A stretch of 64,000 bases of DNA from Plazaster borealis (GCA_021014325.1 CM037461.1:7965501-8029500), one strand, 5' to 3'. Shown: positions 10,616 to 22,472, counted from the first letter of the stretch. Program-made: numbers and translations. The notes: generated by a model not told the origin, from the letters alone.

Positions 10616-11593
10616 TGATATTAATGACAAACTCAATTTGTACACAAATTGCCGGCGAAAATATAAAATGCACACAAATATTTAACCTCGGATAACTATT
10701 TTTAAGATACTAAAAAGTTGAATTGAGCGCGCGTGTATATGCTGGTTTCATAGGAAATTGTGTACATGGTTCGCCTTATGGGTGATTATAATACCAAGAT
10801 TGTAATTAACAACAAGATCGTCGAACCCTTCATCAAGCAGCACTGGTCTGCAAGAAATGCAGGACAGTGTTTCAACTCTTCCTTCTCCCCTTCGGGAATT
10901 TGGGATGTAGCAAAACCTCCGTGGCGCAGGCTAATTCTACCCCGCGACCTCCGTTTACAGCAGCAGGGTGACAACCCCGACCAGGTTCAGCACTATCCGT
11001 AGGGCTGCTTAAAAGCACAACAAATAACTTTGCACCAAACAATTTTGCTCAGCAGAATATGGTTAAGCAACATTTTCTACTTAATTAAGCAGCAGGCTAT
11101 AGAGCTGGGCCAATGTAAGCCTAGTGCAACGACCTCGAGGAGGGGAGAGATCTACCCCAGGTACGTAGGTCGTTGTTAATTTTAACATAACCCAATTTTA
11201 GTAAATAATGGTAAGTTCCTTTTTGTTCCGGCGAGAGCCGGGGCACGCAGCTAACACTCGCGTTCTGCTGATTTATGTTCAGTAGGTTCGGAATAGCGCC
11301 GTCTGGTGCCGTAATTCGGCTAACACTTTATATTTGTTAAACTATTGATTTGTTGTAAAAAAAAAAATAAAAAAATAGTTTGCACAAACAAGAAACGCCG
11401 TTTGTTTTCTCTTCTCGAATAAAAGAGCGTCATATTGTGTTGTAATTCGGCAAACACTTTATATTTGTAAACTTTATATTGTGCAAAAGCATTACCATGT
11501 GTTACCTTAAATTTTTGTGTATATTGTGTGGTTAAACATGTTGTGTGCATTCATATGTTATGTTTTCGCCCGTAATTTAATTTATATTTGTAT

Positions 11594-12033
11594 TGTAACG
11601 TACTGCCAACGGGTCCTTGTTTGCTCTGCAGCCAAACGCAGACAGAAAACAAACTAACTCAAATTCCGTTCAATATGAAACACACTGATTTATTCATTCT
11701 CCAAGAGCAACAACATTCAATGCTCACTCACTGAACTCAGCATTTGGTCTGTCTAACACAACTAAATCATGCACAACACATTGCTAGAAAAGGGCGCCAA
11801 AACAACGCATTCTGCCAGCGCACCTGGATAATCTCTTATCATTATACATTTTGTTATACAATGTTATACATCTACAAATGCGCGCGATAATTCGTCCAAT
11901 CACTGTTCAGTTCACACCAAGTTCAGGCCAGCTGCCTTGGGAGCGTTGTCCTTCCAAGATCCGGCGGGGCCACTCCAACGCACCGGCGGGGCTTTCGTCC
12001 AATACACAGAGCGTACAGTTTGAGTTCGTTACA
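11594..12033. mobile_element. Solo LTR, family 1 copy 1 (440 bp)
   Basis: The segment begins TGTAACGTACTGCC and ends GAGTTCGTTACA, giving TG...CA ends in a 7-bp inverted repeat TGTAACG/CGTTACA. It is flanked by the 4-bp direct repeat GTAT (11590-11593 and 12034-12037). A second 440-bp copy is at 20097-20536. No coding region lies between two copies, so each is a solo LTR. It sits in an intron of array A. Confidence 0.9.
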
Positions 12034-12849
12034 GTATACATAAATGTTTGTGATAAATATGTTACCGTAACGCCAAAATTATTTACCCATTAAACATAAT
12101 TTGTGAAAATATATTTGTTACTTTTAAAAACAAATTTAAACTTGGAATATTGGGTAAGATATTGTTTTATATTATTGTCTAATTATGCAATATACATTAT
12201 TATATATATATTATATCCATATTAAATACAATACGTTTGTATTTATATATTAATTGTTTCCCATTTGGCTTGCCATATGAAACATTATCTGAACCATCAG
12301 AACGGAATCCCTTCTCAAAACAGCTGCAGTGCTTCTCACCAGGTATTTATGTATTTTTATTTATTTTTTTCAAGTGGAGTTAAGCTCCGTTTATTGACAT
12401 CAATCATTCCCTATTTACAACAGAAAACATGCAAATGTTGAACATTTGAAAACGAAAATAACTTAGAAGGACATCAACAAATAAAATTGGTGGGCAATTT
12501 AGTAACTTGTTACGGTAATAAATTGTTGAGTATTTACCCATCTAAAACCGAACCTTTAAACTGTGTCAGCAGATAATTTGTTGTTTCACTAGTCATTCAG
12601 TTTTTTTCATAGGCCTATGTTTTTGGACTTCCGGTTTTGTTTGTCCACGTTGTCAATTTTATTAGCTTGGCTGATACTCATCTACCGATGCTTCTTATGC
12701 CAATGCTGCTGCGGTAGAGAAATGCCTTGAATTGTTAGCTTTGCTGGATATAGCCAAGCTACAACTTTTCAACGTTTTTTTTTTTTTTTTTTTTTTTACC
12801 TGGGGTTCCTGGGTTTGATGTATGCTCGTGAAAGAGGATGTAAACTTAC

Positions 12850-13140
12850 CAATCGAAACAGCCGTTGATGATGTAGGGTCGCGTCTGGCACTTTTTACAG
12901 TCCCCTTCTCGGTAAATAATCCAGCCCCGCCTATATTTGGGTCCGTTCTAACGTACCTGTACTTGTTTAAGGATTTGTCAACAACCAAATGAATCTCAGC
13001 TTGTTGGGGAGTTCCAACATTCGTATAAAGAACGATAAGGTAGTTGTCGAAGTCGCCGGTTACAGGTTGCCATGAAAAGTCCAGCACCGTGGTCCCGAGT
13101 GCGGTCACTTCAAATGTGGTTGGTTGCGGGGGCGTTTGCC
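12850..13140 (-). CDS. Array A: fibronectin type III domain 1 (first exon visible)
   Basis: A 291-bp phase 1-1 exon (3' site AATTTTTCAG, donor GTAAGT) encodes a 97-residue FN3 module: GQTPPQPTTFEVTALGTT, core tryptophan at residue 24 in DFSWQPVTGDFDNYLIV, and a diverged second half with NKYRYVRTDPNIGG. It must be preceded by another phase-1 exon, but none (signal peptide or FN3) is seen between 13141 and 34563. Either the 5' exons are too short to recognise, or they are missing, or this exon is spliced to array B. It resembles the array B module at 39121-39429 (W-x-P-x-x-G-x-x-D-N-Y). Confidence 0.88.
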
Positions 13141-13199
13141 CTGAAAAATTAAAATAAAATCATGTCATAGAACATAGAAGTCCGGATGTTGTATTCTTA

Positions 13200-13257
13200 G
13201 ATAAGATGAAGAATATGTGTCATCTCATTGACATAGCTGTGCCAGGTGATATAAAGG
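13200..13257 (+). mobile_element. LINE fragment, left part, split by a transposon
   Basis: The plus strand reads KMKNMCHLIDIAVPGDIK, a motif seen near the C-terminus of non-LTR retrotransposon proteins (C-L-L-I-D-I-A-V-P-G-D). The reading breaks exactly at the TACACTCT transposon and resumes at 15600. Confidence 0.75.
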
Positions 13258-15599
13258 TACACTCTAAATTACAAGGATTTAAATTTAAATCCACAGGATT
13301 AAATTTTAAATCTTTCAAGGAGTGTGGTTAGGGACCAATCTGCGTGGATTTAAAATGAATCTTTCAAAGATTTAAAAATTAGTCTTTGGAGGATTAATTA
13401 AATTAATCCCAGTGGATTAAAATGTTTCAAACTTTACAGATTTAACCTTTACCCTTTGATAATTAAAACCTAGTCTGTTTGGATTTATTTATAAACTTTC
13501 CTTGGGATTAAAATATAAACACCCAATTATGGACCAGGAGATTTACCTATAAATAAAAATAATCGTAAACAGCCAATCGAAATTCTCGACCAATTTTTTA
13601 ACTTTATTGTCAAGTAAATAAATACAATGCACAAAGTTTCACAGATAAACCTTTACATAGTACGTCAATTACAAGAGGTACATTTTTAGATTGTTAACTG
13701 TTTTTGTATAAGTGCGAAAGATTGAATTAAGAATGAGAAAAAACACCAATAGTTTTGACTTATATCCGATGGATCGTACACTTGCGACGTGTATCAAGCT
13801 TAAGAGGATAAGTTTAGACAACGGATTCAACATTGTTAAAGAGAACCATGTCTGCTTCAGCTGCCTCGAAAGCCAGGAAAGGGCCATGTGTTTACATGTT
13901 CAAGAAGAGGATAGTGCACAGGAATGGAATCCAGTGTAAACAGTTTCACCACCAGTTTTTAGGCCCACAGCAAACGACCAGTCCAGGCAGTGTTGCAGTC
14001 AGTTACTACCAGTCCTACACAAGTGCAGACATGGGAACTCAGATTACACAACCAGCAAATGGTCATAGATAACCGCTCCAGATTTTTAGCGGTATTTAAA
14101 AAAAAACTATAACACCTTTTTTAACTGAAATGTGCACATTTAATTTTTATTTTTACCTCGTAACTTATATAGGATTAACACAATGGAACACTTCCAAAAA
14201 CCAAAAGTATACTTTTCCTTTAAACAGATTTAACAGCGGTTGCGAAAGATCAAACCAGAGGCTTTACCCTGGAGGGAGGCATCACTCCATAGATGAAAGC
14301 TTTTGAACAACTTATCAACTTATCAAATGCTTCCACCGCTGTCGAACCGCCACTGATGATAGGAATAGAGTCCACGCACAAGAAAAACTGATTCGGCCCA
14401 GGGAGATTATTACTGGCTGCCTTATCCCTTTCGCTTTGATGCTGTCAACTGCATGTTCGATATGTGTCCCCGCCTGTTTTTTAAAGAAAACAAACAGATG
14501 TAATTCAAATATAGAGATTTATTTTGTTTAATCTAGCCCCCCCCCCATATCGTGTTAAGCAAGTTAGGCATAGCGCTAGCGTTGGACGTACTCGTCTAGT
14601 TAATACAGTAGCCACATCAGCTAGATGTTGAGTTATTTATGTCTAAAGTATATCTTGTAAGTTAAAGATACAATGTATTACATTTTCAATGAAGAACCAG
14701 AAATGTGTGTAATGTACATGTCAACTTGTTTTTCGATGAAGAACTACAGTAGTACACTCACTGTCATCAGTACGTGTATATCGTGTGTGCGTGATCAAGC
14801 GATGCGCGTATACGTAAAACACACGGGCGTAGAGTGTGTGTGACTAAACTGGTGATTATCATCTCACTTTTGTTGTTTTACGACGACACTAGGCCTATCT
14901 TTGGCTAATTACTATGGCAATACGCCATTAAGCGATAAGAAATTAGTAAGTAATTGGAGAAGTTAAACATTCACTGAATCGTATTAGATGTCTTAATCTG
15001 CAAGCCAGTGCAGTAATATTGCAGATTTGCAGCTGGGCAAAGAACAATACATTTTTTAATCACGCCTTTTTTTAAACAGCCTGACTGTGTGTGTGTGTAC
15101 TTAGTGTACTATCACGGTACTGTAGTCGAGGCCTAACGACGCTAGTCAAGAATTTTTTAACGGCCTAAAACATACCGTTTTTCTACATAAAAACTAGATT
15201 TACTTACCTTGAAAAATTTCAAGAACGGTGGCTGTCCTGTCACCAAGCGTTGTGTTTAAAAACAGGAGCAATTGATCCTCCATCTTTAAATATATGCAAC
15301 TTAAAGCAACGTTAGAACAAAAGGACGATCGCCCTTCGTAAAACAAGATGGCGGATGTCGTTGAAAATCCCGCTCCCCGAAATGCTCATCACGTGATGCA
15401 AGCCAATCACCGGATTGGTCCTTTGTCGATAATTGTAGCGTCCTTTTTAAATCAGTCGGGGGATTAAAACTCGTTTTCGAATTGATGGTTAATTCTAGCT
15501 TTTTAAAATCTTTTAAGATTAATTTTTAATAGTTTAGATTAATTTTTTTATAAATCCCATAATAGATTAACGTTTTAAATCTCGCACTTTAAGAGTGTA
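13258..15599 (-). mobile_element. TACACTCT-ended DNA element, copy 1 (2.34 kb, gene broken)
   Basis: Ends are TACACTCTAAATTAC and the complement of TACACTCTTAAAGTG, and the outer TA appears to be the duplicated target. A second copy is at 59026-61793. It contains the small first exon of the element's gene (15208-15283, minus, MEDQLLLFLNTTLGDRT...). The final exon at about 14220-14470 has lost an internal piece relative to the other copy, including the YVFGLDYPKVL segment, so this copy cannot make the same protein. Part of it (about 14700-15050) shares its backbone with the element at 52600-53101. Confidence 0.85.
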
Positions 15600-15841
15600 T
15601 ATCTTCGAAGGAGGTATAAAAGATCCAAAAGTACCAGGACCTGGGACAAGGGACAAGGAACTTCGTAAGATTTGCCAGATGAAAGACAAGTAGTCCCTGT
15701 GGTGATTGGAGTACTTGGCACCATTCCGAAAGCACTGTGAACAAATTGGCTTAAGCCAATGGGTGTACAACTAAGCATCCCTGCTTTCCTAAAAGGGAGA
15801 GGGTAGTTTGAAATTGAAGAAACCATGGGAAGGGCAATCAA
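15600..15841 (+). mobile_element. LINE fragment, right part (C-terminal region)
   Basis: The plus strand reads KELRKICQMKDK, a stop, then VVPVVIGVLGTIPKAL and further fragments (GVQLSIPAFLKGRG). The V-x-P-V-V-I-G-x-L-G-T-x-P-K-x-L motif is characteristic of a common animal LINE protein end. In-frame stops show it is dead. The long minus-strand ORF over it is a shadow. It is copied at about 17555-17796 in the tandem duplication. Confidence 0.8.
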
Positions 15842-16775
15842 AGGAGTTTAACAAATTATAAGTTTTGACAGCCCTATTCCTCTTACTATGCATGGGTCCA
15901 TTGGGGGGGGGGGGGAGTCCAAGTCCCGAGTCTGAGCGCTACATCACCGCCTGTTTTTATCATTTGGTTCCATCTATCCATTGATAACTGACAGACGGAT
16001 TTTGTACATACACGATGCTGGCAGCGTTTTGTCCTGCCCTTTCTAACCAAACCACTATTCCATGTTGATTTACACCCCCTTTAGGACGTGCTACATGGCC
16101 AGCTTAGGATCTTATGGCACATGAGCTGACCAGTGTGTAGGATTTATTTATTTATTTATTTATTTATTTATTTCTGATCTTTTACCAGGGTAGCCTGTTC
16201 ACAAAATAATGTGGTCTTACACGGGGCCCTGAGCATATAATTAAAACAAAATAATACAAACATAAACTAACAATTTAAAGGATTAAAAATTTATAAAATT
16301 ATCAAAACAGATAGGAAATAAGATCATATAAAACTATAACGGTTAAATTATAATCATTAAATAAAAGATAAAGACAATAAAAGATAAAGACAATAAAATT
16401 GAGGATGTGTTTAATACAATGGAAATAATTACATCAGCATGTGCTGACAATGACCCTCGTTTGGGGAGTTTTGAAGACGAGAAACATATAATAGTATTTT
16501 TTTTTTTATGTATTTTTTTTTCAAATTAACTGCTTAAAATTTAAAATATAGAGTGACAAACAACTGCTTTATAAACATGATTTAAAAGCAACACAGTTTT
16601 TGTTTACCATATATCTTCCACAAATCGTGCAACAATTCTCAAATGTTTACAACCTCTTTGTTTTGCAAGGCTAACAATTTGACTAAAATTAATTCAAGTT
16701 TATTTTGAGCAATATAATGCAGATTTTGTCGATGTTATTTAAACACCGACAACATTTCACAATAATTTAATAATT

Positions 16776-16990
16776 GGCGTGTCGTGGCCGAGCGGACAAG
16801 CACACCGACCCATGCTCTGTTCTTGTTTTCATCGGAAGAGTGTTGGTTCGAGTCCCGGTCGTGACAATTTTGCCTCAATTAAGCAAGACACTGAACTAGT
16901 ATATTGCTGCGTCCCACGTAAAAGAACCGAGTGCACTTATCGTAACAGAAAATGGGTTTGCCCGGTATCACTGGCATTGGCTGTTGACAA
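16776..16990 (+). mobile_element. SINE with tRNA-like head, 3'-truncated
   Basis: It starts GTGTCGTGGCCGAGCGGACA (box A) with box B GGTTCGAGTCCCGG, followed by a short body containing AAAAGAACCGAGTGCACTTA. The anticodon-arm region differs from the SINE at 5932-6371. An identical copy is at 18739-18950 because of the tandem duplication. Confidence 0.8.
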
Positions 16991-16997
16991 AAACGTC

Positions 16998-18960
16998 AAA
17001 GAACAATACATTTTTTAATCACGCCTTTTTTTAAACAGCCTGACTGTGTGTGTGTGTACTTAGTGTACTATCACGGTACTGTAGTCGAGGCCTAACGACG
17101 CTAGTCAAGAATTTTTTAACGGCCTAAAACATACCGTTTTTCTACATAAAAACTAGATTTACTTACCTTGAAAAATTTCAAGAACGGTGGCTGTCCTGTC
17201 ACCAAGCGTTGTGTTTAAAAACAGGAGCAATTGATCCTCCATCTTTAAATATATGCAACTTAAAGCAACGTTAGAACAAAAGGACGATCGCCCTTCGTAA
17301 AACAAGATGGCGGATGTCGTTGAAAATCCCGCTCCCGAAATGCTCATCACGTGATGCAAGCCAATCACCGGATTGGTCCTTTGTCGATAATTGTAGCGTC
17401 CTTTTAAATCAGTCGGGGATTAAAACTCGTTTTCGAATTGATGGTTAATTCTAGCTTTTTAAAATCTTTTAAGATTAATTTTTAATAGTTTAGATTAATT
17501 TTTATACATCCCATAATAGATTAACGTTTTAAATCTCGCACTTTAAGAGTGTATATCTTCGAAGGAGGTATAAAAGATCCAAAAGTACCAGGACCTGGGA
17601 CAAGGGACAAGGAACTTCGTAAGATTTGCCAGATGAAAGACAAGTAGTCCCTGTGGTGATTGGAGTACTTGGCACCATTCCGAAAGCACTGTGAACAAAT
17701 TGGCTTAAGCCAATGGGTGTACAACTAAGCATCCCTGCTTTCCTAAAAGGGAGAGGGTAGTTTGAAATTGAAGAAACCATGGGAAGGGCAATCAAAGGAG
17801 TTTAACAAATTATAAGTTTTGACAGCCCTATTCCTCTTACTATGCATGGGTCCATTGGGGGGGGGGGGGAGTCCAAGTCCCGAGTCTGAGCGCTACATCA
17901 CCGCCTGTTTTTATCATTTGGTTCCATCTATCCATTGATAACTGACAGACGGATTTTGTACATACACGATGCTGGCAGCGTTTTGTCCTGCCCTTTCTAA
18001 CCAAACCACTATTCCATGTTGATTTACACCCCCTTTAGGACGTGCTACATGGCCAGCTTAGGATCTTATGGCACATGAGCTGACCAGTGTGTAGGATTTA
18101 TTTATTTATTTATTTATTTATTTATTTCTGATCTTTTACCAGGGTAGCCTGTTCACAAAATAATGTGGTCTTACACGGGGCCCTGAGCATATAATTAAAA
18201 CAAAATAATACAAACATAAACTAACAATTTAAAGGATTAAAAATTTATAAAATTATCAAAACAGATAGGAAATAAGATCATATAAAACTATAACGGTTAA
18301 ATTATAATCATTAAATAAAAGATAAAGACAATAAAAGATAAAGACAATAAAATTGAGGATGTGTTTAATACAATGGAAATAATTACATCAGCATGTGCTG
18401 ACAATGACCCTCGTTTGGGGAGTTTTGAAGACGAGAAACATATAATAGTATTTTTTTGTTTTTTTATGTATTTTTTTTTTTTTCAAATTAACTGCTTAAA
18501 ATTTAAAATATAGAGTGACAAACAACTGCTTTATAAACATGATTTAAAAGCAACACAGTTTTTGTTTACCATATATCTTCCACAAATCGTGCAACAATTC
18601 TCAAATGTTTACAACCTCTTTGTTTTGCAAGGCTAACAATTTGACTAAAATTAATTCAAGTTTATTTTGAGCAATATAATGCAGATTTTGTCGATGTTAT
18701 TTAAACACCGACAACATTTCACAATAATTTAATAATTGGCGTGTCGTGGCCGAGCGGACAAGCACACCGACCCATGCTCTGTTCTTGTTTTCATCGGAAG
18801 AGTGTTGGTTCGAGTCCCGGTCGTGACAATTTTGCCTCAATTAAGCAAGACACTGAACTAGTATATTGCTGCGTCCCACGTAAAAGAACCGAGTGCACTT
18901 ATCGTAACAGAAAATGGGTTTGCCCGGTATCACTGGCATTGGCTGTTGACAAAAACGTCA
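16998..18960 (+). repeat. Tandem duplication, unit 2 (1.96 kb)
   Basis: A nearly identical second copy of 15039-16997. The differences are mainly homopolymer lengths plus an insertion of TTTTTGTT-like bases near 18455. At its right end GACAAAAACGTCAAA runs into unrelated DNA (ACTTGTTAAAAAT). The first-exon copy of the element gene is at 17167-17242 and the second SINE at 18739-18950. Confidence 0.95.
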
Positions 18961-19039
18961 AAACTTGTTAAAAATAATCTTTATTTTTTTCAAGCGCATT
19001 GAGCACCCTATTAGTGGATACGTGCGCTATTTATGACTC

Positions 19040-19255
19040 CAATATTAGGACAAGGGATTACAACAAATCTATCCCCTCCTCCTTTTAGCTGGGGCTTATA
19101 AGCACACAATCGACAAAATAGACCCCATCACTTTTCAGCGGGGTTTGAGGAACAATTGATGTAATCTATCCCCTCTTCTTTACGGATGGGTTTGAGGAAC
19201 ATGGGTTTAAACAATATATCCACTCCTCCGCCGGCAGGTTTTGGGGAACAAGGGA
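19040..19255 (-). repeat. Diverged tandem repeats related to 7197-7475
   Basis: On the minus strand the copies contain GTTCCTCAAACCC and GGGATAGATT-like parts, the same unit as at 7197-7475 but inverted and more diverged; about three to four units can be followed. Confidence 0.65.
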
Positions 19256-19410
19256 AAACAACTTGTATCACCTCACTAATTGTTACAACTTAGTCCACAA
19301 AAAATAAATATATTTTTGTGAGTTTTCCCAATAATGAAGCATAAGATGTAATAAAACGGTGTGCGTATTATTTTCTTTTCGATATTATGGTGCACTAACA
19401 TTTAAAATAA

Positions 19411-19691
19411 CATGTCGTCGGCTCAGAACTATAAGGTCCTTTAAGTTACGTAATGGACAAAAGGTCGTTAACAAAATAAATTTAAAAGGTCTAAAAAAAA
19501 AGAGTAAATAAAATATAAAAATAAAACAAAATAATGTTTTGTCATGAATTCTAAGCATAGGTTTCATAATGAAACATGAATTTTTGATTTTAATATTTTA
19601 TTTACTCTTTTTTAGACCTTTTAAATTTATTTTGTTAACGACCTTTTGTCCATTACTTAACTTAAGGACCTTATAGTGCTGAGCCGACGAT
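19411..19691. mobile_element. Foldback MITE with about 100-bp inverted repeats
   Basis: The left arm starts GTCGTCGGCTCAGAACTATA and the right arm is its near-perfect complement, ending TATAGTGCTGAGCCGACGAT. Both arms include GGACAAAAGGTCGTTAACAA. Only about 80 bp of AT-rich loop separates them. No coding capacity. Confidence 0.88.
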
Positions 19692-20096
19692 GTGGCAAAT
19701 TGTTTTGCCTAAAAAAAAGATTGTTAAAACAGCACCGATTTCGTACTTTGTTCTTGTTGTAGTATTATTTGAAGAAACACAGCAGGAGTTTAATATTATG
19801 GAAACAACTTTGAGAAAACTTGCTACTGGAACAGCTGACAAATGACAAAATTCTCGTTTAAAGTGACCCTGTTATTAAAATAAACCTTTTTATTAAACAC
19901 CGTAAAATGTAAATTGCAGAATTGTTGTTGTGCTTTTGGCTTTTTAGTAACAATGTTGATTGAAAGTTTTACATTATCTTGAGTTAAAGAGAGAAAGCAG
20001 GCAGTTGTTGCTGTTCGTAAACACCTGTCGTACAATTGAGCATTTTGAGTGACAAGACAATATTGTGGTAAATGGAGCATCGGTGTTGTACCATAC

Positions 20097-20536
20097 TGTA
20101 ACGTACTGCCAACGGGTCCTTGTTTGCTCTGCAGCCAAACGCAGACAGAAAATAAACTAACTCAAATTCCGTTCAATATGAAACACACTGATTTATTCAT
20201 TCTCCAAGAGCAACAACTTATTCAATGCTCACTCACTGAACTCAGCATTTGGTCTGTCTAACACAACTAAATCATGCACAGCACATTGCTAGAAAAGGGC
20301 GCCAAAACAACGCATTCTGCCAGCGCACCTGGATAATCTCATCATTATACATTTTGTTATACAATGTTATATATCAACAAATGCGCGCGATAATTCGGCC
20401 AATCACTGTTCAGTTCACACCAAGTTCAGGCCAGCTGCCTTCGGAGCGTTGTCCTTCCAAGATCCGGCGGGGCCACTCCAACGCACCGGCGGGGCTTTCG
20501 TCCAATACACAGAGCGTACAGTTTGAGTTCGTTACA
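20097..20536. mobile_element. Solo LTR, family 1 copy 2 (440 bp)
   Basis: Same 440-bp LTR as 11594-12033, flanked by the 4-bp direct repeat ATAC (20093-20096 and 20537-20540). The uninterrupted target is present at 20898-20980, where CCATACCTTG is continuous. This confirms both the LTR ends and the 4-bp target duplication. Confidence 0.93.
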
Positions 20537-20584
20537 ATACCTTGAATCAAGAGAGTATGCTTAATTTGTCTATCATTAGGGCCA

Positions 20585-20897
20585 AATCCACCCTCTGCCC
20601 AACCAACCTCTTCCCAGCCCCCCATTCTTGCATCCCTGTAACCCTTCATACGAATACTTTGTACGAATTGGTTTTTGCAGCTTTTTACTGGCTCAGTTTA
20701 TTTTCTAATTAACAGTTCTGTGGCTTCGTGTGGTTGTGCGTTTCTGTGTGTGTGGTTTTTTTTATATTTGTATAGTATGTTGTGCAACTTAATGCCATGT
20801 AATGTATTTTTTTATTTTTTTTATTGTGAACTCTGTATGTTTATTGCCATGTCTGTGATTGATGTTTTTGTCCGCTGCTTGTATGATGAAATAAAGT
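20585..20897 (+). mobile_element. 5'-truncated LINE 3' end with 83-bp flanking direct repeats
   Basis: The segment starts within CCACCCTCTGCCCAACC and ends GTATGATGAAATAAAGT; the same 3' end occurs at 23333-23735. It is flanked by an 83-bp direct repeat: the left copy is 20058-20096 plus 20541-20584 (split by the solo LTR), the right copy 20898-20980. This reads as a retroposed 3' end with an unusually long target duplication. The parent element's coding part is not in the window. Confidence 0.7.
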
Positions 20898-20984
20898 CAA
20901 CATTGTGGTAAATGAAGCATCGGTGTTGTACCATACCTTGAATCAAGAGAGTATGCTTAATTTGTCTATCATTAGGGCCATACA

Positions 20985-21480
20985 TTGTTGTTGTTTGTCA
21001 ACGTAATGCTGATTTATGAGCAACACTATTCAGCAAGATACAATACAAGTCACATGTGAAAGTTTCAGCTGAATTCAGTGTCTACTTGCTGAGAAAATAG
21101 CACAAACGTTCACAATGTTTTCACAAAAACGGCAAATCATCAACGTTTAGCGAGGTGACAGCGGGTAACTTCTTTGTCTGCAGCATTCGCGAACGGACAC
21201 AAACCCACGGAAATATGAGAAAACAACTCCTTGCATAACTCGTTTCTCAAACTATAATATTTGTTTGTGGGTGAAAAATGCTCAAAACCATATTACTTCG
21301 AAGGGAATCATTTCTCAAAATAGATAATACTATCAACAGCTGCTGTGCTTCTCACCAAGTACGTTTTGCTGGTCTTTCATGTTTGATGTATTTACCAATC
21401 TATGAGCCTGCCTTTAACAAAATGTACCCTTTTTTCATTCTAAACTGGAAAACAAACTTGCCCCAATTAGTATTTTGATA
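20985..21480. mobile_element. Dispersed element related to 55370-55800
   Basis: Blocks such as GTCACATGTGAAAGTTT, TGACAGCGGGTA and GCATTCGCGAACGGACAC recur in inverse orientation at 55370-55800. No protein is recognised; the short ORFs are not conserved between the two copies. Confidence 0.6.
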
Positions 21481-22081
21481 CATTCATTCAATGAAGTTAT
21501 TAACCAGAAAGTATGCATATACTTACCCAGACATAGGGACAACTTCACAAAAGTGAAAAGCAGTACAAAATTAGATGCCATTACGATACACTGCTTAGAG
21601 TGGTTCCTTCGTTCAAGCTCCTTTCCCATGAACCTCCTGTGCATGTCTGAGTTGTGTTCGAAACGGGCACTATTGTGTATTTTCGTTTATTACTGCACTG
21701 TTGTTTTTACACACTTTGCATGAGCCACTGCACATGACGTCAACGTCGAGGTCAACCTCACAGGTAACTATAACTATATATTTTTTTTAGGATTTCATCA
21801 TTTACGTTATGGTACAGTGAAGAACATATTTGGCAGATACCCGGGGTCCTTTCAACAAACCTTTGTATAATAATTAGGCAAAGTTATCTTTTCCCTAACA
21901 TTTTGGGTACAACAATTTTGTTTTCTCATGCGGCAATCTCGTTTGAAGGCCTTGCCTCGAGTAGCACATATAACTACAATTAACTGGGTTAGCACAATTG
22001 TACCCTTTCTGTATTAATCAAGCAAACTTTGCATATGAATAATGTGTACTTGTTAAGCTGCGCACCAAACGTTTACTTCCA

Positions 22082-22472
22082 AATTAACTCAAAAACTCCT
22101 GGGTCCGAATTGACCCGGTTCCGGGCCGCGAGATTTGTTTTCCTACGAACTTGTTGTCCGCCTATACGGCGAACTGTGAACAAACTTCTCTTGATAGCGC
22201 CCTCTTTTGAATCATCCTCCTCCAGCCCTAGTTAATTTCCCGTACGGGGACAAAAGGTTTGTAGGAAAAAAAATATTGCTTCCGGGCCCAGTCTTCCTGA
22301 CCCATAACTGGGTTAGGCTGACCTTGAAACTGGTCAAAAACTTGAATTATGACCCACATTCTGCGTCCATTTGACCCATTTCTGGGTTATTTTGACACTA
22401 ATTTCTGGTCATTTTGACCCATAAATGGGACCCGGATCAGGGGTCAATTTTGACCCAGGAGTTTTAAGAGCG
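22082..22472. mobile_element. TGACCC-rich inverted-repeat element
   Basis: Ends are complementary: left AAAACTCCTGGGTCCGAATT, right AATTTTGACCCAGGAGTTTT. The interior holds about a dozen TGACCC or GGGTCA hexamers in both orientations, several as CTGACCCATAACTGGGTTA-type inverted pairs. Fragments of the family lie at 285-355, 33310-33455, 34090-34185, 39860-40085, 48620-49250 and 54680-54895. Confidence 0.8.

Larger units (their letters stand above)
15039..16997 (+). repeat. Tandem duplication, unit 1 (1.96 kb)
   Basis: The unit starts at AAAGAACAATACATTTTTTA and ends at GACAAAAACGTC. The next base repeats the start, and the whole unit occurs again at 16998-18960 with only scattered single-base and homopolymer differences. 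It carries the right end of the TACACTCT element, a LINE C-terminal fragment, AT-rich DNA with an (ATTT)n run, and a SINE head. Confidence 0.95.

Noticed and set aside
15567..15841. 88-residue minus-strand ORF repeated at 17529-17795
   Set aside because: It is the antisense of a LINE C-terminal fragment that reads correctly on the plus strand (VVPVVIGVLGTIPKAL).
16776..16865. Functional tRNA gene
   Set aside because: Boxes A and B are present but the arms do not pair well, and the segment continues into a SINE body shared with other copies.
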